Assembly: GCA_020351775.1 (NCBI GenBank)
Contig: CP070666.1
Location: 5,167,561 to 5,225,733, forward strand
Direction of reading: 5' to 3'
Length of the DNA stretch: 58,173 bases
DNA from: Gemmatimonadota bacterium
GTDB lineage: Bacteria > Gemmatimonadota > Gemmatimonadetes > Gemmatimonadales > GWC2-71-9
The notes beneath the pieces are model-generated. The model searched no databases, was not told the DNA's origin, and was given only the letters and a program-made list of their open reading frames with translations. This document shows positions 49,819-58,173 of this stretch, piece after piece. Each line of letters begins with the position of its first letter. Positions within the stretch are counted from its first letter, which is position 1. A program made the translations under genes and the position numbers.

Positions 49819-49930
49819 CGGGCGGCATCAACAACGGCCAATCGGAGCAGGGCAGCCGCAATAATCGGATCACATGCGCACTGATCGGATGTGGTAGCAA
49901 GCCCTGGTTCGGCATACTGTGGGCCCGACC

Positions 49931-52900
49931 ATGCAGACACGGTCCACTCTCGCCGGCGCGCTCCGACAGATACGCGGCTCCCGAGATCTTTCTCCCCTGT
50001 TTGGCATCCTGGGATATCGATCAGATAACCGCCCATTCAAAGATCGACACAGCATCGTGGCTCGGTGGCAGGGGTTCACAGTCATTGCCACCGACAGTCC
50101 TGTTCCGCGGCAGGATGCTCGGGATCTAGCCCGCAGCCTTTCTCGGGTGTCGGCGCGTGCCTTGGCGGCCGCGATCGGCCCACCACGCGAGCTAGCCCTT
50201 GCCGCACCGCGTTTCGGGCAATCAGGAACAACCAAGGTCTTGGTAATTTCACTCGACTCCCCGTCGCAATTCGCGCTGCAACAGCTAGAGAGACTGAGTC
50301 CTGACCCGTCGTCCAGCGCCCTAGCCCACGCGCTGCGCGTAGCGGATGTCCTCAGCAGCGAGGAAGTGAGCGAGCGGTTCTTCACCGCGTTTCGCGTGAT
50401 CCTGGCACGCATGACTGCATCGGTCACGGTTCATGCATCGGTTGCAGATCGACGTATGGTCTCACTGCTAGCCCTGAACCGAATCCTCTTCCTGTACTTC
50501 GTTCAGTCCAAGGGATGGCTCAATGGCCAGTCGGATTTTCTCGTACGGCTACTCGATGAGTCCCTTGCATCCGATTCTCACTTCCATCGGACGGCACTGC
50601 AACCACTCTTCTTCGGAACCCTGAACCGTCCAGCGTGCAGCCGCAACAAGCACCCCGCCTTTGGTGCGATTCCGTACCTCAATGGTGGCCTATTCGAGCC
50701 GCACCTAACTGAGCGTCGCATCGGCCCCGTCTACTTTCCCAATGAACTGTGGCGCGACGCGTTCGACTGCGTGTTCGAGCGATTTAGGTTCTGCGTCAAC
50801 GAGGACTCGGAGGTCGACGCCGTTGCACCCGACATGCTGGGTCGCGCATTCGAGCGCCTGATGGAGCGCGAAGAGCGACATGCGTCCGGGACGTTCTACA
50901 CTCCCGAATCGGTGGTACGTCAAGTGGTCAACGCGGCCATAGAATCGGCCTTGCTCAAGTATCTGTCTCCAGATCTAGCACGATCAGTGGTCGAGCGCAG
51001 TGAAATGGCACCGCAGCACTTGCGCTCCTGCCGCTCATCCCTCAAACGACTGCGCGTTCTCGATCCTGCCGTCGGTTCTGGAGCATTCCTGCTCGGAGCT
51101 CTCGAGTCACTGGCAGAGATGCGGGCCAATACGATGAAGCGGCCCCGCGCGGTGGAGAGCTCGCGGCTGCGTCGAGGGATTCTGCGGGAGAACCTGATGG
51201 GTGTGGACCTGAATCCGGTCGCGGTGCGCATTGCAGAACTGAGGCTCTGGCTCGCCGTGATCGCCCATGACGCCACGAGCGATATCGCACACATCACCCC
51301 CCTGCCGAACTTGGATGGCGTCGTGCGTCAAGGTGATACCCTGCTCGACCCGCTCAGTGCAGCACAATCGCTGAACCCTATTGGCCACAATGTGATGGCT
51401 CGTGCTGCACTTTCCGTACGATCAGCGCGGAAAGCGGTGTTCGATACATGCGGCCGCGACTTCCGAACTAGCAGCCGCAATCTGCGGATCGCCGAGACAC
51501 GCATGGCTCACAAACTGATTGACTACGCGCTGGGGGGTGTTGACCGGGCAATCAAAGACCTCACGTGCACAGCCGTAAGCAAGGACCTCTTCGGCAAGCG
51601 GACGGGTCTGTCTCCAGCTCAGCGCAAGAGGCATCTCGCTCTGAAGCAGGTGCACGACGAGCTGCAACGCGCTCACACTAGGGTTGCCGATGGTGAGTTG
51701 CCGTTCTTCGCGTTCCAAGTGCATGCACCGGACGTCATGGCTCATGGTGGCTTCGACGTCGTAGTTGGTAACCCACCCTGGGTGCGCGCCGAACGGCTGC
51801 CCGCGAGTCGCCGCAAAGCACTATTTGAGAGGTTCAGCTGGTGGCGCAGTTCCGGTGCAACCGGGTTCGCTCACCTGCCCGACCTATCCGTAGCCTTCCT
51901 GCAGCGCTGCATCGAGCTGGCGGCCCCTGGCGGTGCGGTCGGGTTACTGCTACCGAGCAAGATCACGTCGGCCGCCTACGCGGAGACCGCCCGCAGGGCG
52001 CTGGTGAGAGAGACATCGATTGCCTATCTGCATCGAGTAGGGAAAAGAGATGCAGCACGCTTCAAGGCAACAACCTACCCACTCGCCATCGTGGTCCGGA
52101 AGGAATCTCCCAACGACACAACGGCCTTACGGCTCGATTTTGCGGGCGAGCGTTCGTTGCTCCAACATCGTCTGGATGCTCCCGGCTCCTGGATCCTACT
52201 ACCGGCAAGAGCCCGCAGTGCTCTCGATGAGCTTCTCTCTTCAGGAACGGCGCTGGGCAGAGTCTGTCCTCCTATGCTGGGAGTTAAGACCGGTGCCAAT
52301 GACGTCTTCGTGGGCGAGCTGTTGGAGGCGGTCGGAGAATTTGCGATGGTCAGGTTCGGCGCTCACCGGGCAGTTGTGGAACGCATGATGCTCAGGCCCG
52401 CGCTGCGAGGCCGAGATATTCGCCCGTTTTCAACTGTCAGAAATCGCGTGCTGCTCTGGACACATGACGAGCGTGGTCGTCCGCTGCGCACTCTACCACG
52501 CAAAGCAGCACGATACTTGAAGCGACACGCCGACCGACTGCGCTCTCGCAAGGACTATCGCAGCGGCCCCTTGTGGACGGTGTTTCGGGTGGGTGGCGCG
52601 GTCTCCAACCACAGAGTTGTCTGGTCCGATATCGCCAGGTGCCCGCGGGCCGTCGCCCTGGACGAGACGGATTCCCAAGAAGCCATTCCCCTCAATACGT
52701 GCTACGTGGTAGCTGCCCCTGACGGCGAAGTGGCCTTGGCAATCGCAGCAACGCTGAACTCGACGTGGGCACGAGCACTATCGATAGCGAGCGCAGACGA
52801 GGCGCGTGGTGGATACCGTCGCATCAACGCTCGAGTTGCGGCGCGACTCCCGATCCCTTCTGCCAGTACCAAGCGCACAGAGTTGGCGCAACTGAGCCTG

Positions 52901-53014
52901 TCATGCCACAAGCGAGAAAATGTCGACACAGACCAGCTGGACGACGCGGTCGCCGATGCCTTGGGCCTATCAGCACCGGCCCGCAGCAGGCTTCGGTCTC
53001 TGGCCTCACATTGA
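49931..53014 (+). CDS. N6-adenine DNA methyltransferase of the Eco57I/PglX type
   Basis: About 1027 residues. SAM motif LDPAVGSGAFLLGALESL is at about 377 and the catalytic motif GNPPWVRAE at about 612, so it methylates adenine in DNA. ASGTFYTPESVVRQVV precedes the SAM site, as in Type IIG and BREX PglX-like enzymes. The N-terminal third contains LALNRILFLYFVQSKGWL, a hallmark of that group; no PD-(D/E)xK nuclease motif is evident. The C-terminal third is a probable target-recognition domain. The end overlaps the helicase gene by 95 bases. ATG at 49931 is used; a GTG at 49919 is in frame. Confidence 0.88.
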   Translation: MQTRSTLAGALRQIRGSRDLSPLFGILGYRSDNRPFKDRHSIVARWQGFTVIATDSPVPRQDARDLARSLSRVSARALAAAIGPPRELALAAPRFGQSGTTKVLVISLDSPSQFALQQLERLSPDPSSSALAHALRVADVLSSEEVSERFFTAFRVILARMTASVTVHASVADRRMVSLLALNRILFLYFVQSKGWLNGQSDFLVRLLDESLASDSHFHRTALQPLFFGTLNRPACSRNKHPAFGAIPYLNGGLFEPHLTERRIGPVYFPNELWRDAFDCVFERFRFCVNEDSEVDAVAPDMLGRAFERLMEREERHASGTFYTPESVVRQVVNAAIESALLKYLSPDLARSVVERSEMAPQHLRSCRSSLKRLRVLDPAVGSGAFLLGALESLAEMRANTMKRPRAVESSRLRRGILRENLMGVDLNPVAVRIAELRLWLAVIAHDATSDIAHITPLPNLDGVVRQGDTLLDPLSAAQSLNPIGHNVMARAALSVRSARKAVFDTCGRDFRTSSRNLRIAETRMAHKLIDYALGGVDRAIKDLTCTAVSKDLFGKRTGLSPAQRKRHLALKQVHDELQRAHTRVADGELPFFAFQVHAPDVMAHGGFDVVVGNPPWVRAERLPASRRKALFERFSWWRSSGATGFAHLPDLSVAFLQRCIELAAPGGAVGLLLPSKITSAAYAETARRALVRETSIAYLHRVGKRDAARFKATTYPLAIVVRKESPNDTTALRLDFAGERSLLQHRLDAPGSWILLPARARSALDELLSSGTALGRVCPPMLGVKTGANDVFVGELLEAVGEFAMVRFGAHRAVVERMMLRPALRGRDIRPFSTVRNRVLLWTHDERGRPLRTLPRKAARYLKRHADRLRSRKDYRSGPLWTVFRVGGAVSNHRVVWSDIARCPRAVALDETDSQEAIPLNTCYVVAAPDGEVALAIAATLNSTWARALSIASADEARGGYRRINARVAARLPIPSASTKRTELAQLSLSCHKRENVDTDQLDDAVADALGLSAPARSRLRSLASH

Positions 53015-55256
53015 GGCTGAGCACCTCCGCTGTGTGCACGAACCGCTGCTGTGGAAGGTGCAACTGGGATCGCGCAGCGATCCGACTCAGGTCGTGCCTA
53101 CCCTGAGGGCGGCCGTATTGGGTCCAATGGACCACGACTGGCATCCCCCTGAATGGCTGAAGTCACATCAGATCGACGCCGTACGCCGCGTCAGATCCAG
53201 CTTGGCTGCCTTTCGCTGCTCCATCTTGGCAGACGCCGTAGGACTCGGCAAGACCTACATGGCCCTAGCGGTGGCAGCTGGGTACGGGAGCGTAGCTGTG
53301 GTAGTCCCGGCCGCACTCAAATCACAGTGGCAGCGGGTGAGCAAAGAGCTGGGAGTACATGTATCGGTCCAGACTCACGATATGCTCAGTCGCGGCAAAA
53401 ACGTATCCGCAGCTGACCTGATAGTGGTAGACGAAGCTCACCGCGTGCGCAATCCAGCCACGCGACGTTATGCTGTGCTTGCACGATCAGTTCGGCAGTC
53501 ACAGCTGTTGCTGCTGACAGCGACACCCGTGGTGAATCGCGCCAGCGATCTCGTCAATCTGCTGCGGCTCGCCCTTGCGGACAACGCCTTCGCTCTCCTA
53601 GGCCTGCCTTCACTGGAGCAATCACTGGCACGGCGAGACTACGGACGTATCGTACAGTCTACTGCACCAATCATCATTGCTCGCTCACCGCACACGATTC
53701 CGAGCCTCCAGACGGCACTGCCGCGGCTCCACGATGCACCGATCTTGCGGCCACCCACAGCAGAGCCACAAGTCCTGACTGAGCTGCTACGGATTGTGGA
53801 TCAACTCGAGTTTCCCAGCATGGCCAACGACGCGAATTCATCTCTCCTGAAGCTACACCTGCTGTACAGGCTCGCGTCGTCTACCGATGCATGCCGCGAC
53901 ACGGCACGACGTCATCTGGCGTACGCCGATCGCGCGATCGCCGCCGCTGAACGTGGTGAGCTCCTATCGCGCAGGACTGCCAGCCAGATCTTCTCATCGG
54001 AACACGATCTACAGCTCGACCTGCACGACCTCGAGCGGCCTGCGTCCCCCATCCAGACTGACAAGCTGACCGCTGATCGGGCTCGCCTTAGGTGCCTGCT
54101 GAGGCGGCTCAGCGGGATCAACGGTCCAAGTCCCAAGGCGGCCACGCTTGCTCGACTGTTGGCCGAGCGGCCCGCACAGAAAACAATAGTCTTCACGGCG
54201 GCGGTTTCCACCGCTCTTCATCTTGCGGCGGTCATGCGCTGGCATCACGTGGCTGTGGTAGGATCGGGTAGAGCTTGGATCGCTTCCGGACGGATACCAG
54301 TGGAGGAAGCGCTCTCGCTGTTCGCTCCGATTGCACGCCGAGCTAGGGATCCCGCCCCCAGCTCTCGCGTCCTAACTCTGGTGGCAACCGATTTGGTGAG
54401 CGAAGGGCTCGACCTGCAAGATGCAGATGCAGTGGTGCATTACGATCTCCCGTGGACCCCTCTCAGGCTAGCTCAGAGAATCGGTCGTATCGCGCGGCTG
54501 GGCTCGATCCACAACGCGGCCGACGTGTGGTGGTTTGCACTACCGTACGCGCTGGAGCGGAGACTCGAACTGCAAGCACGGATTGCCCAGAAAGTGGAGC
54601 ATCAGCTGAGCTTGAGAGTTGCGGCCACCTCCGGGGTCGGCAGAGCGCGTATCGTCAATCAGCAGCTTGAGCAACGGGAATTGTTGGGGGGAACAGGCTG
54701 TGCAAGGAGGGTGACTGAGCCGCGGCACACCGTGGTCCAAGGGCCCCTCGCAGCAGCCATTGCTGTCCGATGGCACTGGGGTGCGGTCAGCATCCCGGAA
54801 CTACTCGTGATAGCTGGAAGACCGCTCAGGCAGGTAACCGATTATGCCGAGATGAGCGCATCCATCCGGCTGTTGAGCGCTGCAGCCCGCAGCCACCAGC
54901 GACCACCCGACGACCTCGTTGGCTTCTTACTTTCAGTTATCCGACAGCGCTTCGCGGCGTCTGAGGGTGGACCTGTCAACCAGACGGCGCTTCAATTGAC
55001 ACGACGCCTCATGCGACACGCTCGCACCGCGGGAAGGAACCGGGATGTCGAATCACTAGACCTACTCGACGCCGTGCTCGAGCGCTTGAAGGAAGGGGTG
55101 AACATTGGTTGTGAGCGAGATCTGGGACAGCTGTTGAGCCTGGGAGCCCCCATTGAAGGCCTCCGGGAATGGGTCGCCCTGCGGTCACTCCCACCCGTTC
55201 GACCTCCGGAGTTCGAGATCGATGCAGCCATGTTTGGTGACGGGAGTATCTGCTAG
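52920..55256 (+). CDS. SNF2/RapA-type superfamily 2 helicase partner of the methyltransferase
   Basis: About 778 residues with the two-RecA core: Walker A DAVGLGKTYMALAVA (about 104), DEAH box VVDEAHRVRN (about 170), motif III LLLTATPVVN, and in the second lobe VATDLVSEGLDLQDADAVVH with motif VI LAQRIGRIARLG. This is an ATP-dependent DNA translocase. The C-terminal 200 residues are helical and unassigned. The ATG at 52920 lies 95 bases inside the methyltransferase gene; a GTG at 53034 just after that stop is an alternative. Pairing with an N6 methyltransferase resembles DISARM or BREX components, but no further subunits are present. Confidence 0.88.
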   Translation: MSTQTSWTTRSPMPWAYQHRPAAGFGLWPHIEAEHLRCVHEPLLWKVQLGSRSDPTQVVPTLRAAVLGPMDHDWHPPEWLKSHQIDAVRRVRSSLAAFRCSILADAVGLGKTYMALAVAAGYGSVAVVVPAALKSQWQRVSKELGVHVSVQTHDMLSRGKNVSAADLIVVDEAHRVRNPATRRYAVLARSVRQSQLLLLTATPVVNRASDLVNLLRLALADNAFALLGLPSLEQSLARRDYGRIVQSTAPIIIARSPHTIPSLQTALPRLHDAPILRPPTAEPQVLTELLRIVDQLEFPSMANDANSSLLKLHLLYRLASSTDACRDTARRHLAYADRAIAAAERGELLSRRTASQIFSSEHDLQLDLHDLERPASPIQTDKLTADRARLRCLLRRLSGINGPSPKAATLARLLAERPAQKTIVFTAAVSTALHLAAVMRWHHVAVVGSGRAWIASGRIPVEEALSLFAPIARRARDPAPSSRVLTLVATDLVSEGLDLQDADAVVHYDLPWTPLRLAQRIGRIARLGSIHNAADVWWFALPYALERRLELQARIAQKVEHQLSLRVAATSGVGRARIVNQQLEQRELLGGTGCARRVTEPRHTVVQGPLAAAIAVRWHWGAVSIPELLVIAGRPLRQVTDYAEMSASIRLLSAAARSHQRPPDDLVGFLLSVIRQRFAASEGGPVNQTALQLTRRLMRHARTAGRNRDVESLDLLDAVLERLKEGVNIGCERDLGQLLSLGAPIEGLREWVALRSLPPVRPPEFEIDAAMFGDGSIC

Positions 55257-55296
55257 CTCCGAAATCGCGCCGCTGCCCGACACCAGCGGCCCCACT

Positions 55297-55995
55297 TCAA
55301 TGTAGCGTCTCCAAAACGTTGTCCGGCAGGTCATCTTCGTCGAAGTAGTCGAGCTTGTGGAGCGGCATCACCACACCCGAGAGCACGTTGAGCGCATGTC
55401 CGCCAATTCGCTTGTAGTATCGCGCGCCCAGAACTGCCGCGGCCGCGACGCCGGCCCGAAAATCACTGCGAGCCACCATCTCCACCAGCTGATCGCAGCG
55501 GCGTGCTATGTCTTTCGTCGTCCTGATCAGCTGTACGGCTCGATCCGTATCCGATTTCTGGAACACATCCGCGGTTTCCGCCAGCGCGGCCTCAACGCCT
55601 GCCCGAATCTCCCTCAACTCTCGCTCAATCGCGCCCTCTGGCGGTGGCCCGGCATGGAAATCGGCAACCTCGGACAGGTTCTTTGCATAATCACCTATCC
55701 GTTCGACATCCTTCACCAGACTCATCAGCAACAGACAGTAAGGCAGGTACGCGGCATTGGCGGCCACCGCCAGATGCGTAATCAGCTGCTGGCGAATTGT
55801 GCGCTCGAGCTCGTTGACCTTGATATCCTGCTTGTAGATCCAAGTTCGCTCACCCGAGCTCACTTCTTGGCCGAAATAGATGTCACCGGCCTTCACTATC
55901 GTATCGTGCGTGATCTTGAGCATTTGGGCGAAGTTGTCGCCCATCTCTCGCAGCGGATCACTGTGTCGGAAGATGCTGATCAGCTCACGAAACAT
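55297..55995 (-). CDS. PhoU-domain protein
   Basis: A 232-residue helical protein with PhoU-like three-helix bundle repeats: MGDNFAQMLKITHDTIVKAG, KVNELERTIRQQLITHLA, LLLMSLVKDVERIGDYAKNL. The E-R-I-G-D-Y motif is the metal-binding signature of PhoU. It lies 19 bases downstream of the Na/phosphate cotransporter gene on the same strand, a common arrangement in which PhoU-like proteins control phosphate entry through NptA/PitA-type carriers. The ATG at 55995 follows GGGGG by 7 bases. Confidence 0.9.
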   Translation of the reverse strand: MFRELISIFRHSDPLREMGDNFAQMLKITHDTIVKAGDIYFGQEVSSGERTWIYKQDIKVNELERTIRQQLITHLAVAANAAYLPYCLLLMSLVKDVERIGDYAKNLSEVADFHAGPPPEGAIERELREIRAGVEAALAETADVFQKSDTDRAVQLIRTTKDIARRCDQLVEMVARSDFRAGVAAAAVLGARYYKRIGGHALNVLSGVVMPLHKLDYFDEDDLPDNVLETLH

Positions 55996-56014
55996 AGAGC
56001 TACCCCCGGCCCAT

Positions 56015-57187
56015 TCAGAATAGTCTATTCAAGACGGCAAACGCCGCAGGTATTAGGTAGAACAGGGCGACGACGTATATCAGCGCCCACTTGCGGGATT
56101 TCACCGCGATGGCTGCAAGCGCACGCGCGGCTGTCAGCGGCACTCCACGTATTCGGTTCACAGGATAGATGAGGGCTGTGGCACTCAGGTTGAACAGCAA
56201 GTGCGCCAGTGCAATCGTAATACCTGCTCCCGCATTCGGGCCAGTTACAGCCAGGGCTGCCAGCAGTGCCGTAACCGTCGTGCCCACATTCGCCCCAATG
56301 GTGATCGGGAATGCCTGCTCCAGCGTGATCAGACCGGCACCTGCGAGGGGCACCAGGAGAGCCGTAGTGATCGAGCTGGATTGAACCATTACCGTAACCG
56401 AAACACCAACGAGCATCGCCAGTAGTGCGCTGCGATCCAACGCCCGGGAAACGATAGATTCCACCCGTGTTCGCATTGCGGATCGCATGACCCTCACAAG
56501 CAGCATCAAGGCGGTGAAGATCAGAACACTGCTCACTACGATCAGGACTATGCCCTGAATTCGGTAGGAGCCGGATAGTGTCGAGATCGCAACCTCGATC
56601 TGCGCGACAGCGAACTTGAGCGCTCCCTTGATCGGGCTGTCATAGTCCACTCCGCTCCCAGCGAGGTTGGTCAAGAAGGATGAAAACAGCGTCGCCATCC
56701 GCCGCAGACAACCAGTCATCATCTCCAACGGAAGCAGCGTCGCCACAGCAAGGAAGTTGAAGAAGTCGTGGCAGGTAGCCACTGCAAAGGCGCGCCGGAA
56801 TTCACCTGCTCGCCCCATGTGCGCCAAAGAGACGATCGTGTTGGTGACCGTCGTTCCGATGTTCGCACCCATTACCATCGGTACTGCATTGGCAACGGGA
56901 AGTGGATTCTCGGGTGCTGCAACGAAACCGACGATCAACGATGTCGTAACCGATGAACTCTGCACGAGAGTCGTTGCCAGAACGCCGACCATCAATCCTA
57001 TGAAGGGATTCTCGGTAGCAGCAAAGAAGGAATCGAGCACCCCCTCACCGAGCAACTCAAACCCGTCGCCTAGTCCGTTGACACCGACCAAGAAGACGAA
57101 CAAGAGCCCAAGAACGGAAAGCAGGCGCGTGATCGGATGAGTGGCAAGCGGTGCGAGTTTCCCTGAAGCCGACGGGCTGTCTGTCAT
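56015..57187 (-). CDS. Na/phosphate cotransporter family protein
   Basis: A 390-residue membrane protein of the NptA/YjbB type. Two inverted repeats each hold the Q-S-S-S motif: TTLVQSSSVTTSLIVGFVAA and VTVMVQSSSITTALLVPLAG, each followed by MGANIGTTVT or IGANVGTTVT. These motifs bind Na and phosphate. The downstream gene encodes a PhoU-like protein. The ATG at 57187 has no strong ribosome-binding site. The protein may export or import phosphate depending on gradients. Confidence 0.93.
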   Translation of the reverse strand: MTDSPSASGKLAPLATHPITRLLSVLGLLFVFLVGVNGLGDGFELLGEGVLDSFFAATENPFIGLMVGVLATTLVQSSSVTTSLIVGFVAAPENPLPVANAVPMVMGANIGTTVTNTIVSLAHMGRAGEFRRAFAVATCHDFFNFLAVATLLPLEMMTGCLRRMATLFSSFLTNLAGSGVDYDSPIKGALKFAVAQIEVAISTLSGSYRIQGIVLIVVSSVLIFTALMLLVRVMRSAMRTRVESIVSRALDRSALLAMLVGVSVTVMVQSSSITTALLVPLAGAGLITLEQAFPITIGANVGTTVTALLAALAVTGPNAGAGITIALAHLLFNLSATALIYPVNRIRGVPLTAARALAAIAVKSRKWALIYVVALFYLIPAAFAVLNRLF

Positions 57188-57326
57188 GGGGAGACTCGTT
57201 GTTGCATTGGGGTGAGCACGGTTCGAATGAGCAACTCCGTCGGGAGACGATGGTACCGGATGCCTTTTGGTTGCGGCGCAATCTTACCGCGCAAGTCGTT
57301 ATCAAGCAACTAGGTAGCGAGGTGGG

Positions 57327-57354
57327 TTGCACCCAACCATTTTCGGGTTATATT
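57327..57354 (+). promoter_or_regulatory. Promoter of the zinc-ribbon/radical SAM operon
   Basis: TTGCAC (57327-57332) and TATATT (57349-57354) are 16 bases apart. The ATG at 57363 lies 8 bases after the -10, with no Shine-Dalgarno, so the mRNA is probably leaderless. A short inverted repeat TGGGT-TGC-ACCCA overlaps the -35 and could be a binding site. Confidence 0.6.
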
Positions 57355-57362
57355 CGGTATTG

Positions 57363-57536
57363 ATGGCCGAACAAACCCCGAATATACAAGGACGCCCAGC
57401 TCCACCCTCAACTAGAAAGGAGGCTGAGCCAAACATTCTGGGCACCGCCGTACGGTGCCCAGAATGCGGCGGAAGTGTCTACCTGGCATCGGGGTGTTTT
57501 TTCTGCCCGACATGCGGTTGGGGTAGGTGCGGATGA
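57363..57536 (+). CDS. Small zinc-ribbon protein
   Basis: A 57-residue protein. The C-terminal half is a zinc ribbon with C-P-E-C-G-G and C-P-T-C-G-W, plus two further Cys (SGCFF and GRCG). The pattern is like the C-terminal Cys motif of adenosylcobalamin-dependent ribonucleotide reductases, but no reductase is present. Its stop overlaps the start of the radical SAM gene (ATGA), so the two are coupled and may function together. Confidence 0.75.
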   Translation: MAEQTPNIQGRPAPPSTRKEAEPNILGTAVRCPECGGSVYLASGCFFCPTCGWGRCG

Positions 57537-58173
57537 CAGACGGGGAAGCAGACTACACAATCCGGTTACCACTGACCACTAGGGAGCAGGTAACCGTAAC
57601 AACCGATCGCCCGACCACCCAACCGCCCAACGAGTGGGGAGGTGAGACAAGTCGGTCAGCAGCTGTATTCATGGAACTCGATGTCAAATCAATCATAAAC
57701 CCCCCTGAAAACACCGGCATGGGGTTTTGGTCGCTCAACCCTTACGTGGGATGTGAGTTCGGATGTGCCTATTGCTACGCGCGGTACGCACACCGTTACA
57801 CGATGGAGCGGGCTTACACTGCCGGTCAGGTATCAACCGCAGCGTTCGACCGGTTTCAAGAAACAAATAACTGGCAGGCTTTCGAGCGGCTCATCTTCGT
57901 GAAGCGACGGAAGACGGTGCTGATGGCACTTGAGCGCGATCTCATGAAAATCCACCACAAGAGCGCTTTCCGTGCCCCTAGCCCTATCGTAATCGGCACC
58001 GCCACCGATCCCTACCAACTTGCGGAGCAACGTTTCCACACAACGCGCGCCATACTCGGCCGACTGCTGGCCACCCAGGGACTAACCATCAGTCTCATCA
58101 CGAAGAGTCCCCGCATCTGTCGCGACATCGATTTGCTGCGCGAGCTTCAAACCAGACATCGGCTAGTGGTGTA
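57533..58173 (+). CDS. Radical SAM protein, 3' end outside window
   Basis: The frame opens at ATG 57533 and stays open to the window edge (213 codons). The [4Fe-4S]/SAM motif C-x3-C-x2-C is seen as VGCEFGCAYCYAR, preceded by GMGFWSLNPY, the arrangement of the SPL-like/PA0069 family related to spore photoproduct lyase. IVIGTATDPYQLAEQRFHTT and SLITKSPR also fit that family. Its biological role is not established. The upstream zinc-ribbon gene is coupled by a 4-base overlap. Confidence 0.85.
   Translation, partial: MTDGEADYTIRLPLTTREQVTVTTDRPTTQPPNEWGGETSRSAAVFMELDVKSIINPPENTGMGFWSLNPYVGCEFGCAYCYARYAHRYTMERAYTAGQVSTAAFDRFQETNNWQAFERLIFVKRRKTVLMALERDLMKIHHKSAFRAPSPIVIGTATDPYQLAEQRFHTTRAILGRLLATQGLTISLITKSPRICRDIDLLRELQTRHRLVV

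Noticed and set aside
49931..55256. A complete DISARM or BREX locus
   Set aside because: Only a methyltransferase and a helicase are present; no DrmA, DrmB, DrmC, PglZ, BrxC or similar gene is found on either side.
1..58173. CRISPR arrays, insertion sequences, rRNA genes or prophage modules
   Set aside because: No regularly spaced repeats, transposase, integrase, capsid or rRNA sequence was recognised on reading both strands.

Overview
The window is GC-rich bacterial chromosome with tightly packed genes on both strands. The mix of proteins suggests a Gemmatimonadota-like bacterium. It includes RCC1-repeat and BNR-repeat lipoproteins, M20 amidohydrolases, an S9 peptidase, a transmembrane Ser/Thr kinase with an N-terminal zinc ribbon, a DUF481 outer-membrane protein, Mla lipid transport genes and a two-subunit YeeE/YedE system. 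The phylum call is inference only; no rRNA gene is present. Outer-membrane and periplasmic functions (Mla, DUF481, c-type cytochrome, Tat-exported molybdoenzyme) point to a diderm.

Layout. 1-6.1 kb: a diheme cytochrome (cut by the window edge), a rhomboid protease, a cold-shock protein, infA, a secreted M20 amidohydrolase and an RCC1 lipoprotein. 6.2-7.5 kb: an ArsR/ArsM arsenic methylation pair behind a palindromic operator. 7.6-13.45 kb: a leftward operon for inorganic sulfur respiration, consisting of an ArsR-family regulator, a Psr/Phs-type molybdoenzyme, an FeS subunit, an NrfD subunit and two YeeE/YedE proteins, the second with a rhodanese-like tail. 13.6-15.3 kb: an orphan Nif11-type precursor and a DUF481 protein. 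15.4-23.4 kb: topoisomerase IB, SixA phosphatase, a nitrilase remnant, a BNR lipoprotein, transporters, an aldo/keto reductase and an AbgB-like hydrolase. 23.6-26.4 kb: a truncated GHKL ATPase beside tRNA-Gln, tRNA-Ala and rnz. 26.4-34.8 kb: Mla genes, a patatin, a thioesterase, glutamine-dependent NAD synthetase and others. 34.8-46 kb: nucleoside hydrolase, 3-hydroxyacyl-CoA dehydrogenase, DtxR-type regulator, Nudix, enoyl-ACP-reductase-like SDR, acyl-CoA dehydrogenase, a symporter with a decayed tandem copy, and S9 peptidase. 46-55.3 kb: Ser/Thr kinase, DUF402 protein, then an N6-adenine methyltransferase overlapping an SNF2-type helicase. 55.3-58.2 kb: a PhoU-like protein, a Na/phosphate cotransporter, a zinc-ribbon protein and a radical SAM protein cut by the window edge.

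The most interesting points are: the two-gene methyltransferase/helicase module without a visible nuclease; the Nif11-like precursor with a 12-residue tail after a Gly-Gly and no maturation enzyme nearby; a 48-residue membrane protein that appears to start at ATT behind a perfect Shine-Dalgarno; the sulfur operon whose rhodanese domain lacks the catalytic Cys; several pseudogene remnants (nitrilase, symporter, GHKL ATPase); and start codons lying only 6-9 bases downstream of a -10 box, which suggests leaderless mRNAs.
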